64,000 nucleotides of DNA from an archaeon (GTDB lineage Archaea; Thermoproteota; Nitrososphaeria; Nitrososphaerales; Nitrosopumilaceae): positions 62,001-126,000 of the forward strand of contig JAJRWR010000014.1 of NCBI GenBank assembly GCA_024276695.1, read 5' to 3'. The notes below the pieces were generated by a model. The model saw only the letters and a program-made list of their open reading frames with translations, had not been told where the DNA came from and searched no databases. This document shows, in pieces, positions 41,160 through 50,738 of this stretch (position 1 is the first letter of the stretch; each line of letters opens with the position of its first letter). A program made the position numbers and the translations under genes.

Positions 41160-42305
41160 ATGGAATATCTTTCAATGTTACCAGGTCCAACAAATGTACC
41201 TAATAGAGTAATGAGGGCAATGCTTGCACCTATTATCAATCACAGAAGTGATGATTTTGTAGAATTATACACTGATGTAGTTGCAAAAACTCAACAAGTA
41301 TTTGAAACACAAAACGATATTGTAGCATTATCTGCATCAGGAACTGGTGCAGTTGAAGCAGGAGTTGTAAATTTAGTTAAAAAAGATGATAAAGTTATCA
41401 TTCCTGTAAATGGAGAATTTAGTAGACGATTATCAGAATTAATTGAAGGTCAAGGAGGCAATGTTGTAAAACTTCAAACTCCACCAGGAGAAAATGCAAC
41501 TTTTGATCAAATTAAAGAAGCATTTGATAACAATAAAGACGTTAAAGCATTCTATGTTGTTCATAATGAAACTTCTACAGGAACAATGGTGAACTATCTT
41601 GATAAAATATCTGACTTAACATCTAGAAATGATGCATTTTATGTAGTAGATTCAGTTTCATTACTTGGCGGTGCTCCACTTCCAGTTGATAAATGGAATA
41701 TTGATGTATGTATGACTGGTGCACAAAAAGCAATTGCTGCACCTCCAGGAATTTCACCAATATCTGTTAGTGCTAAAGCCAAAAAATACATGATTGAAAA
41801 TCCACCATCTACAATGTATTTCAATTTAGCAAGATATTTCAAATTTTATGATGGAGAAAAACATACTCCTTTCACACCTGCACTTCCATTACTTTATGCA
41901 TATAGAGAAGCATTATCCATAATCTTAGAAGAAGGACTACAAAATGTCTTTAAACGCCATAAAGTTTGTTCAGATGCATTATACTCTGGATTAAGTGCGA
42001 TGGGTCTATCCCCATTTGCAAAAGAAGAAGATCGTTCAATCTCAATTATTGCATTAAATTATTTGAATGGACTTGAAGACAAAACTTTCAGAAGTACACT
42101 AGCTGATAAATTCAAAGTTTTAGTTGCTGGTGGCTTTGGTGATCTTAAAGGTAAAGTATTCAGAGTTGGATGCATGGGAGAAGTCAGTCCTTATCATGTT
42201 ATGAGAACAATCTCTGCAATTTCATCTACATTGGCAATGATGGGATATGATGTAGATGCTCAAGCAGGATTCAAAACTGCAGAAGAAAAACTAAAAGCTC
42301 TCTAA
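41160..42305 (+). CDS. Alanine-glyoxylate / serine-pyruvate type aminotransferase
   Basis: The 381-residue class V PLP enzyme begins LSMLPGPTNVPNRVMRAM, with HNETSTGTMVNYL and SVSLLGGAPLPVDKWNIDVCMTGAQKAIAAPPGISPISVS, the PLP-lysine in GAQKAIA. It is similar to archaeal serine-glyoxylate or alanine-glyoxylate transaminases that make or use glycine and serine. Substrate specificity cannot be told. The ATG follows a TATA-like TTATAAATAA. It is followed 41 bp later by the FKBP gene. Confidence 0.88.
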   Translation: MEYLSMLPGPTNVPNRVMRAMLAPIINHRSDDFVELYTDVVAKTQQVFETQNDIVALSASGTGAVEAGVVNLVKKDDKVIIPVNGEFSRRLSELIEGQGGNVVKLQTPPGENATFDQIKEAFDNNKDVKAFYVVHNETSTGTMVNYLDKISDLTSRNDAFYVVDSVSLLGGAPLPVDKWNIDVCMTGAQKAIAAPPGISPISVSAKAKKYMIENPPSTMYFNLARYFKFYDGEKHTPFTPALPLLYAYREALSIILEEGLQNVFKRHKVCSDALYSGLSAMGLSPFAKEEDRSISIIALNYLNGLEDKTFRSTLADKFKVLVAGGFGDLKGKVFRVGCMGEVSPYHVMRTISAISSTLAMMGYDVDAQAGFKTAEEKLKAL

Positions 42306-42346
42306 ACCCTGTTAACTTAATATAAGGAAATTCGAGACCGATCACA

Positions 42347-43093
42347 TTGACATTTGATAAAGGATCATTAATTCTAGTTGATTATACTGCAAGAGTAAAA
42401 GATACTGAAGAGATTTTTGATACAACTATTGAAGCAGATGCAAAAAAACATTCTATTCATGAACAAAATGTCAAGTATATGCCAAAACTAGTTTCTATTG
42501 GTGAAGTCTCTTATCCTGTTCTAAAAGGACTTGATGAAGCTCTTGCAAAAACAGCAGTTGGTGATAAACTCACAGTAGAAGTTACACCAGACAAAGGTTT
42601 TGGTGAAAGAGATTCTGGAAAGGTTAGAATGATTCCTATTAGAAAACTAGGTGAAGATGCAGAAAAAGTCACAGTAGGTGATACAATTGAAGTTGATAAT
42701 AAAAGAGGAATTATTCGTTATATCGGTTCTGGCAGAGTTCAAGTAGATTACAATCACAGATATGCAGGAAAAACAATTCTGTTTGATGTCAATGTCATTA
42801 AATCACTTGATTCTCCAAGTGACAAAGTAGGTGGAATTCTCAAAAATAGATTACCTGTTGAAGATTCAAAAATTGCATTTGATTTAAAGGATAAAGAAGT
42901 TAGCATTACAATTCCTGAAGAAATTTTACGTGCTGATGGATTACAAATCATGAAACACTTTATTCAACAAGATATTTTCAAATTTGTTCCAACTCTAGAA
43001 AAAGTAAGTTTTGTTGAAACACATATCAACAAACAAACTCAGGCCAAGAAACCTGAAACAAAAGAAAAAGCTCCTGAACAAAAAACTGCTTAA
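42347..43093 (+). CDS. FKBP-type peptidyl-prolyl isomerase (long archaeal form)
   Basis: The 248-residue protein starts GSLILVDYTARVKDTEEIFDTTIE, with a large insert in the flap (IF domain) and VLKGLDEALAKTAVGDKLTVEVTPDKGFG as in SlyD-type FKBPs. A second region (about 155-230) typical of the long archaeal form follows, then a basic-acidic tail. It acts as prolyl isomerase and chaperone. The TTG start is 26 bp after a TATA centre (CTTAATATAAGG), a clear leaderless promoter. Its stop overlaps the convergent egsA stop by 4 bp. Confidence 0.92.
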   Translation: MTFDKGSLILVDYTARVKDTEEIFDTTIEADAKKHSIHEQNVKYMPKLVSIGEVSYPVLKGLDEALAKTAVGDKLTVEVTPDKGFGERDSGKVRMIPIRKLGEDAEKVTVGDTIEVDNKRGIIRYIGSGRVQVDYNHRYAGKTILFDVNVIKSLDSPSDKVGGILKNRLPVEDSKIAFDLKDKEVSITIPEEILRADGLQIMKHFIQQDIFKFVPTLEKVSFVETHINKQTQAKKPETKEKAPEQKTA

Positions 43094-44154
43094 ATTACTT
43101 TAACACTTTTTGCAAGATTTAGTGCTCGTCTCTCAGTCATTTTAATTTCTTTTAGAATTGTATATCTTTCTGGTCTGAGATCTTGTGCAATCATTAGAGC
43201 TTTAATTATTACATCCGGTTTAAGACCAATTTGTTTTGCAGTAGTTGGTGCTCCTACATTTTTTAATGTCTTTACAATTTTTTTCCAATCTTGCCCTTGT
43301 AGTTTTGCTATCATTATAGAACCTATTCCACATTTTTCTCCATGGAGTCCAACTCCTGGAGATAATTTATCAAATGCATGTGAAACAAGATGTTCAGCAC
43401 CAGAACATGGCCTGCTGCTTCCAGCAATACATGATGCAACTCCAGCACTGATCAATCCTTCTACAATTACTCTGGCATCTAATCCCTCTTTTGCAAATTT
43501 AGAAGAATTCTCTATTACAATTTCTGCACTCATCAAGGCTAAATCAGCTGCATATCTTCCATAGTACTCTTTCTTCTTTTTGTGACCTAATTGCCAATCT
43601 TTCACTGCTGTAATATTGGCAATAAGATCTCCACAACCACTTGCTAACAACTTTGCTGGAGCTTTTTTAATGATGTCAATATCCACAAAAACTCCCATTG
43701 GAGCAGTTGCTACTATAGAATGTGGCTTATTACTTTTAACTGATACAAATGGACTAGCCATTCCATCATGAGATGCAGCTGTTGGTAAACTTACAAATGG
43801 TTTTTCCAAATTATATGAAATTAGTTTAGCTGTGTCTACAGAACGACCACCGCCAATACCTATGATCAAATCTGAATTGTCATTTTTAACGTCTTTTTGA
43901 ATTTTATTTAATGATTTTATTTGATTATCTATTGAAGTATGCCAAATAAATCGAATTTTTTTTAGTTTTAATGATTTTTCAATTTTTTTCTTTAAATTTT
44001 TTTGAACATTTATTCCAGCTATCAAGGATACTTTTTTTGGTTTATTTAATGAATTCAGAAATTTTCCAAAATCATTGATGTTCCTTTCTCCAATCTCAAT
44101 GAGCCTAGGTAACTCCATTGTGTGTGATTGCATGCGATCTTGATTTTTTATCAT
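43090..44154 (-). CDS. egsA: sn-glycerol-1-phosphate dehydrogenase
   Basis: The 354 residues show the iron/zinc alcohol dehydrogenase-like fold with SDLIIGIGGGRSVDTAKL, the GGG nucleotide-binding motif, TAASHDGMASPFVSV, and GAEHLVSHAFDKL and GLHGEKCGIGSIM with the zinc-binding histidines. It makes sn-glycerol-1-phosphate from DHAP, the stereochemical hallmark of archaeal lipids. Strong evidence that this is an archaeal chromosome. Confidence 0.94.
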   Translation of the reverse strand: MIKNQDRMQSHTMELPRLIEIGERNINDFGKFLNSLNKPKKVSLIAGINVQKNLKKKIEKSLKLKKIRFIWHTSIDNQIKSLNKIQKDVKNDNSDLIIGIGGGRSVDTAKLISYNLEKPFVSLPTAASHDGMASPFVSVKSNKPHSIVATAPMGVFVDIDIIKKAPAKLLASGCGDLIANITAVKDWQLGHKKKKEYYGRYAADLALMSAEIVIENSSKFAKEGLDARVIVEGLISAGVASCIAGSSRPCSGAEHLVSHAFDKLSPGVGLHGEKCGIGSIMIAKLQGQDWKKIVKTLKNVGAPTTAKQIGLKPDVIIKALMIAQDLRPERYTILKEIKMTERRALNLAKSVKVI

Positions 44155-44222
44155 TATTTATGATTTCAAGGGATCAAAAAGTTATTTAAAAGGGTGAGAT
44201 GCCACTTATTTTATAATCATAG

Positions 44223-44864
44223 GTGTATTTTTTGTCGAATAATGTTGAAGAAAAAATTTTACATGGGACTACCACTGTAGGTATCAAGGCTACAGATGGT
44301 ATCGTATTGTGTGCTGACATGAGAGCTAGTGCAGGCTACTTCATTGCAAATAACAATACTATGAAAATTCAACAAATTGATCAACATGCAGGACTTACCT
44401 TGGCAGGTGGTGTTGCAGATGCACAAAATATTGTAGATATTTTACGTTATCATTCTAATCTCCATAGAGTTGAAAAAGAGGGTGATATCTCAATTCATTC
44501 ACTTGCAAGACTTTGTTCTTTAATATTTCATCAAAATAGAGGATATCCATTCATGGCTGACATCTTACTTGGTGGATATGATGCAAATGGTCCTTCATTA
44601 TTTAATGTAGATATGTTTGGTTCAGTTGAAGAGAAATCATATGTTACAACTGGTAGCGGTTCTCCAGTAGCTTATGGTTTGCTTGAAGAAGAATATAGAG
44701 AAAACCTAACAGTTGAAGAAGCAAAACAAATAGCTCTACGAGCTGTTAAAGCCGCAATAGTTAGAAACATTGGTACGGGCGATGGAATTAACGTCGCAAT
44801 TATGGATAAGGACGGTTTCCGTCTATTAACCGATGAGCAAAAGAAAGCCGTCATCGAACTTTAG
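44223..44864 (+). CDS. psmB: Proteasome beta subunit
   Basis: The 213-residue precursor has a short propeptide ending in ILHG|TTTVGIKATDGIVLCAD, the catalytic N-terminal Thr. ADMRASAGYFIANNNTMKIQQI and GLTLAGGVADAQNIV are the family's Lys33 region and helix. It forms the catalytic rings of the 20S proteasome. GTG start. It overlaps the start of aCPSF1 by 32 bp, so both are cotranscribed. Confidence 0.95.
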   Translation: MYFLSNNVEEKILHGTTTVGIKATDGIVLCADMRASAGYFIANNNTMKIQQIDQHAGLTLAGGVADAQNIVDILRYHSNLHRVEKEGDISIHSLARLCSLIFHQNRGYPFMADILLGGYDANGPSLFNVDMFGSVEEKSYVTTGSGSPVAYGLLEEEYRENLTVEEAKQIALRAVKAAIVRNIGTGDGINVAIMDKDGFRLLTDEQKKAVIEL

Positions 44865-46812
44865 TGATTTAATGCAAAGAAAATATCAAGAAAAAGAATT
44901 ACCTCCTAGTAGCCAGAATATAATGGCCACCATACTGCAAAGTATACCTAAAGAGGCAAGTGTCACAAAAATAGAATATGAAGGACCAAGAATTGCACTT
45001 TACACAAATTCTCCTAGATATTTAATGGAAAACAATGATACAATTTCTAAACTTGTAAACATAATTAAAAAAAGAATTGTTATTAGAACTGATGAATCAA
45101 TTAGAAAACCTGAAGCTGAAGCTAGAAAAATTTTAGCAGACTGTGTTCCAAAAGAAGCAAATCTACAAGGAACTATTTTTGATACTACAACTGGCGAAGT
45201 ATCAGTTGAAGTAAAAAGACCGTGGTTGTTACAAAGAAATGCTAAAGAATTTAATCATGCTGAAGTTACTGAAAAGGTAGGTTGGAGATTACGTGTTAGA
45301 AAAGCCACTACCATTCCTTCACGTACGATTCAAACAATTAATGCAACACTAAAACAAGCCTCTACTGAAAGGAGTAAACAGCTTAAACAAGTAGGTGATG
45401 AAATTTTCAGACCTAGATTATCACAAAGAACTGAAGTGTCTCTTTACACACTTGGTGGATTCGGTCAAGTAGGACGATCCTCACTATTGCTATCAACTCC
45501 TGAAAGCAAGATCCTAATTGATTGTGGAATTAATCCTGGTGCACGCTCTCCTATGGATGCATTTCCAAGATTAGACTCTCTAAACATTACGTTAGATGAA
45601 CTTGATGCAATTGTTATTGGACATGCACATTTAGATCATACAGGATTTTTACCGACACTTTGTAAATATGGCTACAAGGGACCAATCTATTGTACTGAAC
45701 CAACATTACCAATGATGAATTTGATTCAATTAGATGCAATCAAAGTAGCTTCTGCTCAAGGTAGAACTCCAATTTATGCAGAACGCGATGTAAAACAGGT
45801 TATGCGACAAACAATTACTTTACCATATGGAACCGTAACTGATATTTCTCCTGACATTAAACTTGTACTTGCAAATGCAGGTCATATTTTAGGTTCTGCA
45901 TTATGCCACTTTCATATCGGAAATGGTGATCACAACTTTGTTTATTCAGGTGATATTAAATTTGGAAAAAGTATTTTGTTTGAAGCTGCTAGCTGGAATT
46001 TCCCAAGAGTAGAAACATTATTGATTGAAAGTACATATGGTCTTAAAACAGATATTCAACCAACAAGACAAGAAGTCGAATCTGCTTTCATCAATGCAGT
46101 AAACAATACTCTGGCAGATGGAGGTAAAGTTTTGATTCCAATACCCGCAGTTGGACGTGCGCAAGAAATTATGATGGTAATTGATCATTATATGAAATCG
46201 GGGGAAATGGTTGAGGCACCTGTGTTCACCGAAGGAATGATCTCAGAAGCCTCAGCAATACATGAATCCTACCCTGAATACCTTGCAAGAGAACTAAAAC
46301 AAAAGATTCTAGAAACTGACGATAATCCATTTGATTCTGAATACTTTACTAACATTGAACATGCTGATGCTAGAGAAGAACCAATGAGAGATAATTCTCC
46401 ATGTATAATCTTGGCAACATCTGGAATGCTAGAAGGTGGACCTGTTTTAGAATATTTCAAAAATATTGCGTCTGATAAAAAGAATAAAGTTCTGTTTGTT
46501 TCATATCAAGTAAATGGAACTTTGGGAAGAAGAGTTCTTGATGGTTCTAAACAAGCAACTATGTTAGGTAAAGAAGGTAAAGTTGAAGTTGTTTCAATTA
46601 ATTGTGGTGTTGAAAAGTTAGATGGTTTTAGTGGTCACAGTGATTATAATCAATTAATGTCATTTGTACAAAGACTAAGACCAAAACTTCGTCGTGTATT
46701 AGTTAATCACGGAGAACGTAGTAAATCCGAAAATCTTGCTATGAATATTAGACGAATGTATAAAGTGCCTGCACATTATCCACAAGTTCAAGAAGCAATT
46801 AAATTATTTTAG
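44833..46812 (+). CDS. aCPSF1: metallo-beta-lactamase / beta-CASP RNase
   Basis: The 659-residue protein has an N-terminal KH pair (about 1-150), a metallo-beta-lactamase domain with GHAHLDHTGFLPTL (HxHxDH) and HILGSALCHF, a beta-CASP part, and the C-terminal FSGHSDYNQLMSFVQRL with the HSD metal ligands. aCPSF1 cuts RNA 3' ends and drives archaeal transcription termination. The start overlaps the proteasome gene by 32 bp; a later start is possible but the KH region begins early. Confidence 0.95.
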   Translation: MSKRKPSSNFSDLMQRKYQEKELPPSSQNIMATILQSIPKEASVTKIEYEGPRIALYTNSPRYLMENNDTISKLVNIIKKRIVIRTDESIRKPEAEARKILADCVPKEANLQGTIFDTTTGEVSVEVKRPWLLQRNAKEFNHAEVTEKVGWRLRVRKATTIPSRTIQTINATLKQASTERSKQLKQVGDEIFRPRLSQRTEVSLYTLGGFGQVGRSSLLLSTPESKILIDCGINPGARSPMDAFPRLDSLNITLDELDAIVIGHAHLDHTGFLPTLCKYGYKGPIYCTEPTLPMMNLIQLDAIKVASAQGRTPIYAERDVKQVMRQTITLPYGTVTDISPDIKLVLANAGHILGSALCHFHIGNGDHNFVYSGDIKFGKSILFEAASWNFPRVETLLIESTYGLKTDIQPTRQEVESAFINAVNNTLADGGKVLIPIPAVGRAQEIMMVIDHYMKSGEMVEAPVFTEGMISEASAIHESYPEYLARELKQKILETDDNPFDSEYFTNIEHADAREEPMRDNSPCIILATSGMLEGGPVLEYFKNIASDKKNKVLFVSYQVNGTLGRRVLDGSKQATMLGKEGKVEVVSINCGVEKLDGFSGHSDYNQLMSFVQRLRPKLRRVLVNHGERSKSENLAMNIRRMYKVPAHYPQVQEAIKLF

Positions 46813-47082
46813 ATCATATTCTGGTTTCCAGATCTTTATACTAGATGGAGCAATTATGATTCTTTCCTCACCTAATCTTGCAATTTCAGCATCTTCTGTT
46901 TTTGCAATAGAATACAATTCTTCAACTACTTTACGAAGTTGTTCCACATCTTTTTGTGCTAATGGCGTAACTCTTAGAATCAAAATCATATTTTTTTTGA
47001 TGTCTTCTTTGATAGAATGAACATCACTGATATCTCTAATTGTTATTGCCTTTAGATATGTGGAATTTTCTTGTTTTTGCAT
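46804..47082 (-). CDS. sepF: Archaeal SepF-like cell-division protein
   Basis: The 92 residues match SepF: TYLKAITIRDISDVHSIKEDIKKNMILILRVTPL and AEIARLGEERIIIAPSSIKIW. SepF dimers tether FtsZ to the membrane; many archaea of this group rely on SepF or Cdv proteins in division. The N-terminal amphipathic membrane-targeting helix of bacterial SepF is shortened here. The gene ends 9 bp inside the convergent aCPSF1 gene. Confidence 0.82.
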   Translation of the reverse strand: MQKQENSTYLKAITIRDISDVHSIKEDIKKNMILILRVTPLAQKDVEQLRKVVEELYSIAKTEDAEIARLGEERIIIAPSSIKIWKPEYDLK

Positions 47083-47155
47083 CCTTGTTGAAAATGAGAA
47101 CTACTTATTCAAAAACTCTTCCTTAGTTTTAACTAATTTTTAAAAAATTTGACGC

Positions 47156-48169
47156 CTACATTCTAAATCTAAGATAAGATTGTTCTTCTGCACATTCAGA
47201 ACTAATTTCATCAGTTGAATCTCCATTTTTAACAGAAACAATACTATGTTCAGTTTTTGGTGCATCTGAATATCTTAAAGTTACAGCTGATGCAAATTCT
47301 ACATGTGACTCTGCATTCTTACCACGTAAGATTGAAACTGGTCCAACGTAATCTTTAGCCTCAAGTAAAATATCATCAGGCAATGCTAATGCTTTAATCA
47401 TTTCATTTTCATCTTTGTTTCTTCCAACAACAAATTTTGTTTCTTCATCTAATCTAAAGTGCCTTCCAATTTTTAACAAATCAATCTCATTAATTGTTGG
47501 AGTTTCTATATGATCGAACAAATCTTTAGCTTTAATTCCAAATTGTGGTTCAGTTAACAAACAACCACCACCTGCATTTGGTGGATTTTCAATTCCATAT
47601 TCTTTAGCCATTTGCATTTGAATTTTTCTTTGTCTTCCTCTAATCATTCCAAGATTTTCTCTTTTGATCAAACCATCTTTTTCGGCATCTGATGGTGGTA
47701 ATAATCCAGCAGATAATGGCCTAACAATTTTTCCTTTCAAATTAGCTTCATTTTCAATAATATGTAATGATGGTGCATGTTGACTCATTGGACGTTGACC
47801 CAATACTTCTCCTGAAATAATAAATTCTGCACCAATTTCTTCCATGTGTTTTTTTGCTGCATCAAACATCATTGTTCTACAATCAACACACGGATTAAAT
47901 CCAGCACCAATTCCATGCTTTGGATGTTTTAACATCTCAATATATTCATCACCAAGATAAACTGTTTTTAAATTCACATCAAGATCGTCTGCCCTCTCTC
48001 TAATTTCAAAACCACATCCTCTTCCACAATCAAAATCACAAAATGGAGTTTTAATTGCAACAGCTGACACATCAAAACCCTGTTCTTGCATCATTCTAAC
48101 TGCAAGCTGACTATCTAATCCACCAGATAGTAATGCGACTACTTTCTTCTTTTCCTTTTCTTCAGTCAT
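47156..48169 (-). CDS. PP-loop ATPase, tRNA thiolation (MnmA/ThiI-like)
   Basis: VVALLSGGLDSQLAVRMMQEQG is the SGGxDS pyrophosphatase loop of the tRNA 2-thiouridine/4-thiouridine synthetases. CDFDCGRGCGFEIR and PCVDCRTMMF carry the cysteines used for sulfur transfer or cluster binding; GGGCLLTEPQFGIKAKDL follows. A role in tRNA thiolation is likely. The ORF track starts 45 bp earlier; I chose ATG 48167-48169 because a TATA box (TTTGTATATGG) lies 25 bp upstream, so the message is leaderless. Confidence 0.82.
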   Translation of the reverse strand: MTEEKEKKKVVALLSGGLDSQLAVRMMQEQGFDVSAVAIKTPFCDFDCGRGCGFEIRERADDLDVNLKTVYLGDEYIEMLKHPKHGIGAGFNPCVDCRTMMFDAAKKHMEEIGAEFIISGEVLGQRPMSQHAPSLHIIENEANLKGKIVRPLSAGLLPPSDAEKDGLIKRENLGMIRGRQRKIQMQMAKEYGIENPPNAGGGCLLTEPQFGIKAKDLFDHIETPTINEIDLLKIGRHFRLDEETKFVVGRNKDENEMIKALALPDDILLEAKDYVGPVSILRGKNAESHVEFASAVTLRYSDAPKTEHSIVSVKNGDSTDEISSECAEEQSYLRFRM

Positions 48170-48234
48170 TGCGATCTGGCCCAATTTTCCATATACAAAC
48201 TTTACATCATACATAAATTGAGAATTAGAGATAT

Positions 48235-49305
48235 ATGAGTATGAAGCAACGCAGAAGGAATCTTTTGAAATATGCCCAACAGATTGATTGTAATGCTTTG
48301 GTTACATTTGAGCCTGAAAATTTGTTTTACATGACTGGATTTTGGGGTGAGGCAATTGGATTACTTGAAAAAAATGGAAAAACCACAATTATTGCACCTG
48401 AACTTGAAGTTGGTAGAGCAAAAGAAGAATCTATTGATTGTGATGTAATTACTGCAGAACGAGGAAAAGGTCTGATTACCTCCGTTATTAAAAAAATCAA
48501 GAAAAGTCGAGTATGTACTGATTGTCAGAATTATTCAGTAATGATGTCTTTGAAAAAATCAATCCCAAAAATAAAATCATCAACTGAGCCATTTTACAAT
48601 GCTCGTATAATCAAAGATGAAAAAGAAATACAAATTCTCAAAAAAGCCTCAAAAATTATCGATGAAATGTTCCAAATCTGCTCAAAAAAGATGAAAGTAG
48701 GTCAAAAAGAATCAGAATTACAAACAATTCTCATGACATACGCAATGGAACAAGAAATGTTTGATACAGGGTACAAATCTACACTTAACCCATTAATTAT
48801 TGCAGGAGGCCCAAATGGTGCTCTTCCACATGCACAGGTTACGAATAGAAAATTCAAAAAAGGTGATCTTGTGGTAACCGATCTTACATTAAGATACAAA
48901 GGATATGTTTCTGATGCAACAAGAACATTCGCATTAGGAAAAATTTCATTACAATCTAATGAAGTTTATGAAATTGTTAAAGAATCCCAAAAACTTGGTT
49001 TAAAATCTGTGAAACCAAATGTAGATTGTAAAGACGTAGATACTGCATGCAGAAAATACATTGAAGAAAACAATTATGGTAAATACTTTATTCATTCAAC
49101 AGGTCATGGAATTGGATTAGAAATACATGAATTACCAACAATATCTTACAGAAATAATACAAAATTAAAAGAAAATATGGCAATTACTGTAGAACCAGGA
49201 ATCTATATTGAAAATAAATTTGGAATTCGAATTGAGGATTCATTGATTGTAAAAGAACAACCAATTATAATGCACAAATTTACTAAAGATTTGGTTACAA
49301 TTTGA
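48235..49305 (+). CDS. M24-family Xaa-Pro aminopeptidase
   Basis: The 356-residue enzyme has the creatinase-type N-terminal domain and the catalytic pita-bread fold with metal ligands: VVTDLTLRYKGYVSDATRTFAL (Asp, Asp), HSTGHGIGLEIHELP (His) and ITVEPGIYIENKFGIRIEDSL (Glu, Glu). It cleaves the N-terminal residue before proline in peptides. Cytosolic. The start is one of two adjacent ATGs (MSMKQR or MKQR). The stop lies 2 bp from the convergent next gene. Confidence 0.92.
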   Translation: MSMKQRRRNLLKYAQQIDCNALVTFEPENLFYMTGFWGEAIGLLEKNGKTTIIAPELEVGRAKEESIDCDVITAERGKGLITSVIKKIKKSRVCTDCQNYSVMMSLKKSIPKIKSSTEPFYNARIIKDEKEIQILKKASKIIDEMFQICSKKMKVGQKESELQTILMTYAMEQEMFDTGYKSTLNPLIIAGGPNGALPHAQVTNRKFKKGDLVVTDLTLRYKGYVSDATRTFALGKISLQSNEVYEIVKESQKLGLKSVKPNVDCKDVDTACRKYIEENNYGKYFIHSTGHGIGLEIHELPTISYRNNTKLKENMAITVEPGIYIENKFGIRIEDSLIVKEQPIIMHKFTKDLVTI

Positions 49306-49307
49306 GC

Positions 49308-49793
49308 CTAATCGTAATAATCAACTAAATCAATAATGTATTTTGCTTCTGAATTATTTGATACGATTTCTTTGGAGATTACATTCACCTTCCAATCATA
49401 ATTCATTTCTCCTTTGTATGATTTAAAATTAAAAATCACTTCATATTCTTCAGAATTTATATTTGTTACAATTAGATCTACTGTAGTTTTTTTATGATCA
49501 AAAATTTTCTCATCAGGATATTCTTCATCTATTTTATTTTCTAATGCCTCTAAAACAGTTAGTCCATCATTATTTGGTCCATCATATTCCATCAAAATAT
49601 CTACAGCTTGTTGATTTTCAGTTGAAAGTTCTGGCAAACTTTTTTCTAAAGTTCCTTTTGTCATTTCTGGAATTACAAAGACCACTAACATTGCAATCAA
49701 AGCAAGGTAAATTGGAGCTCTCTTTCTAAGAAATGACTTGAAATCATTCTTTTTTGGTCTATCCTCTTCTTTCTTTTCCTTATCTTTGGTCAT
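49308..49793 (-). CDS. Single-pass membrane protein of unknown function
   Basis: A strongly charged cytosolic head (TKDKEKKEEDRPKKNDFKSFLRKR) precedes one transmembrane helix (YLALIAMLVVFVIPEM, about 32-47). The outer part (48-161) is acidic, with a short helix and strands (NNDGLTVLEALENKID, VDLIVTNINSEEYEVIF). No family is recognised. Same strand and 12 bp after the methyltransferase gene. Confidence 0.5.
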   Translation of the reverse strand: MTKDKEKKEEDRPKKNDFKSFLRKRAPIYLALIAMLVVFVIPEMTKGTLEKSLPELSTENQQAVDILMEYDGPNNDGLTVLEALENKIDEEYPDEKIFDHKKTTVDLIVTNINSEEYEVIFNFKSYKGEMNYDWKVNVISKEIVSNNSEAKYIIDLVDYYD

Positions 49794-49805
49794 TTCTCTT
49801 AATTT

Positions 49806-50642
49806 TTAGTATTTTGCAGTTAAAATTAAAACTTCCCAAGGAAATTGTATTATTCCACTTCTTTTTGTGTGTGGTTTTGTATTTTCTCTAATCATTTCTT
49901 TGAGTTCATTTATTTGTGATTTTTCAAGTGAGTTTAATTTTTCTTTAATTGGTTTTGCAACATATTTGAGATAATTTTTCCAATAATCATCAAAGCTACC
50001 TGGACTATACTTGAAAGTATAATCTTTAACTGTGATATTTGAAAATCCTACCTTTTTTATCTCATCTCTAAATGATTTTTTTGTACCATATCTATCCAAG
50101 TCTGGAGTTCCTGGAGGAATATACTCTGGAATAAAATGAGTTACAGCATCTAAAATATTTCCAAAATACGGTACTCTGTCTTTATGACCATGTACAGACA
50201 CACCTAATTTGCCTGATTTTTTGAGACTTTTTCTCATATTTTTTAAAGCCTTTGAGGCATTTGGAAAAAAAAATAATGCATATTGACATGTAATGATGTC
50301 AAACTTTTCTTTAAATGATAAATTCTCAGCATCAGCATTTACAAAAAGTAGATTAGATGTTTTGTTATTCCATTTCTTTGCAATTTTTATTGCAGTAAGA
50401 GAAATGTCTACACCAATTACATATCCTGTTTTACCGATTTTTTGTGTCAATTTTTTGGTGATAATCCCTGTTCCACATGCAACATCAAGTATTTTGTTTC
50501 CTTTTCTGATATCTACTAAATCTACTAATTTTTTTGTACTTGCAAACGGTCCTTTATATTCAGATGCCCATCTTTTATGATATCTTGGTGCAACTTCATT
50601 CCAAATTACCATGTTTCGTTTTTTATATTCAGATTGTTTCAA
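49806..50642 (-). CDS. Class I SAM-dependent methyltransferase
   Basis: The 278-residue protein has KILDVACGTGIITKKLTQKI (motif I), GVDISLTAIKIAKKW and NADAENLSFKEKFDIITCQYALFFFPN, close to UbiE/MenG methyltransferases. The C-terminal part (about 150-278) is longer than usual. Quinone or other lipid methylation is plausible, but the substrate is unknown. Confidence 0.82.
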   Translation of the reverse strand: MKQSEYKKRNMVIWNEVAPRYHKRWASEYKGPFASTKKLVDLVDIRKGNKILDVACGTGIITKKLTQKIGKTGYVIGVDISLTAIKIAKKWNNKTSNLLFVNADAENLSFKEKFDIITCQYALFFFPNASKALKNMRKSLKKSGKLGVSVHGHKDRVPYFGNILDAVTHFIPEYIPPGTPDLDRYGTKKSFRDEIKKVGFSNITVKDYTFKYSPGSFDDYWKNYLKYVAKPIKEKLNSLEKSQINELKEMIRENTKPHTKRSGIIQFPWEVLILTAKY

Positions 50643-50738
50643 TCTTCTTTAAAATCTCATAAATCTGATTTTAATGTTCTTTCTGTCTTATGATAATTTC
50701 TTTATACTGTGAGATTGATTTTTTGATATCAGAATTTT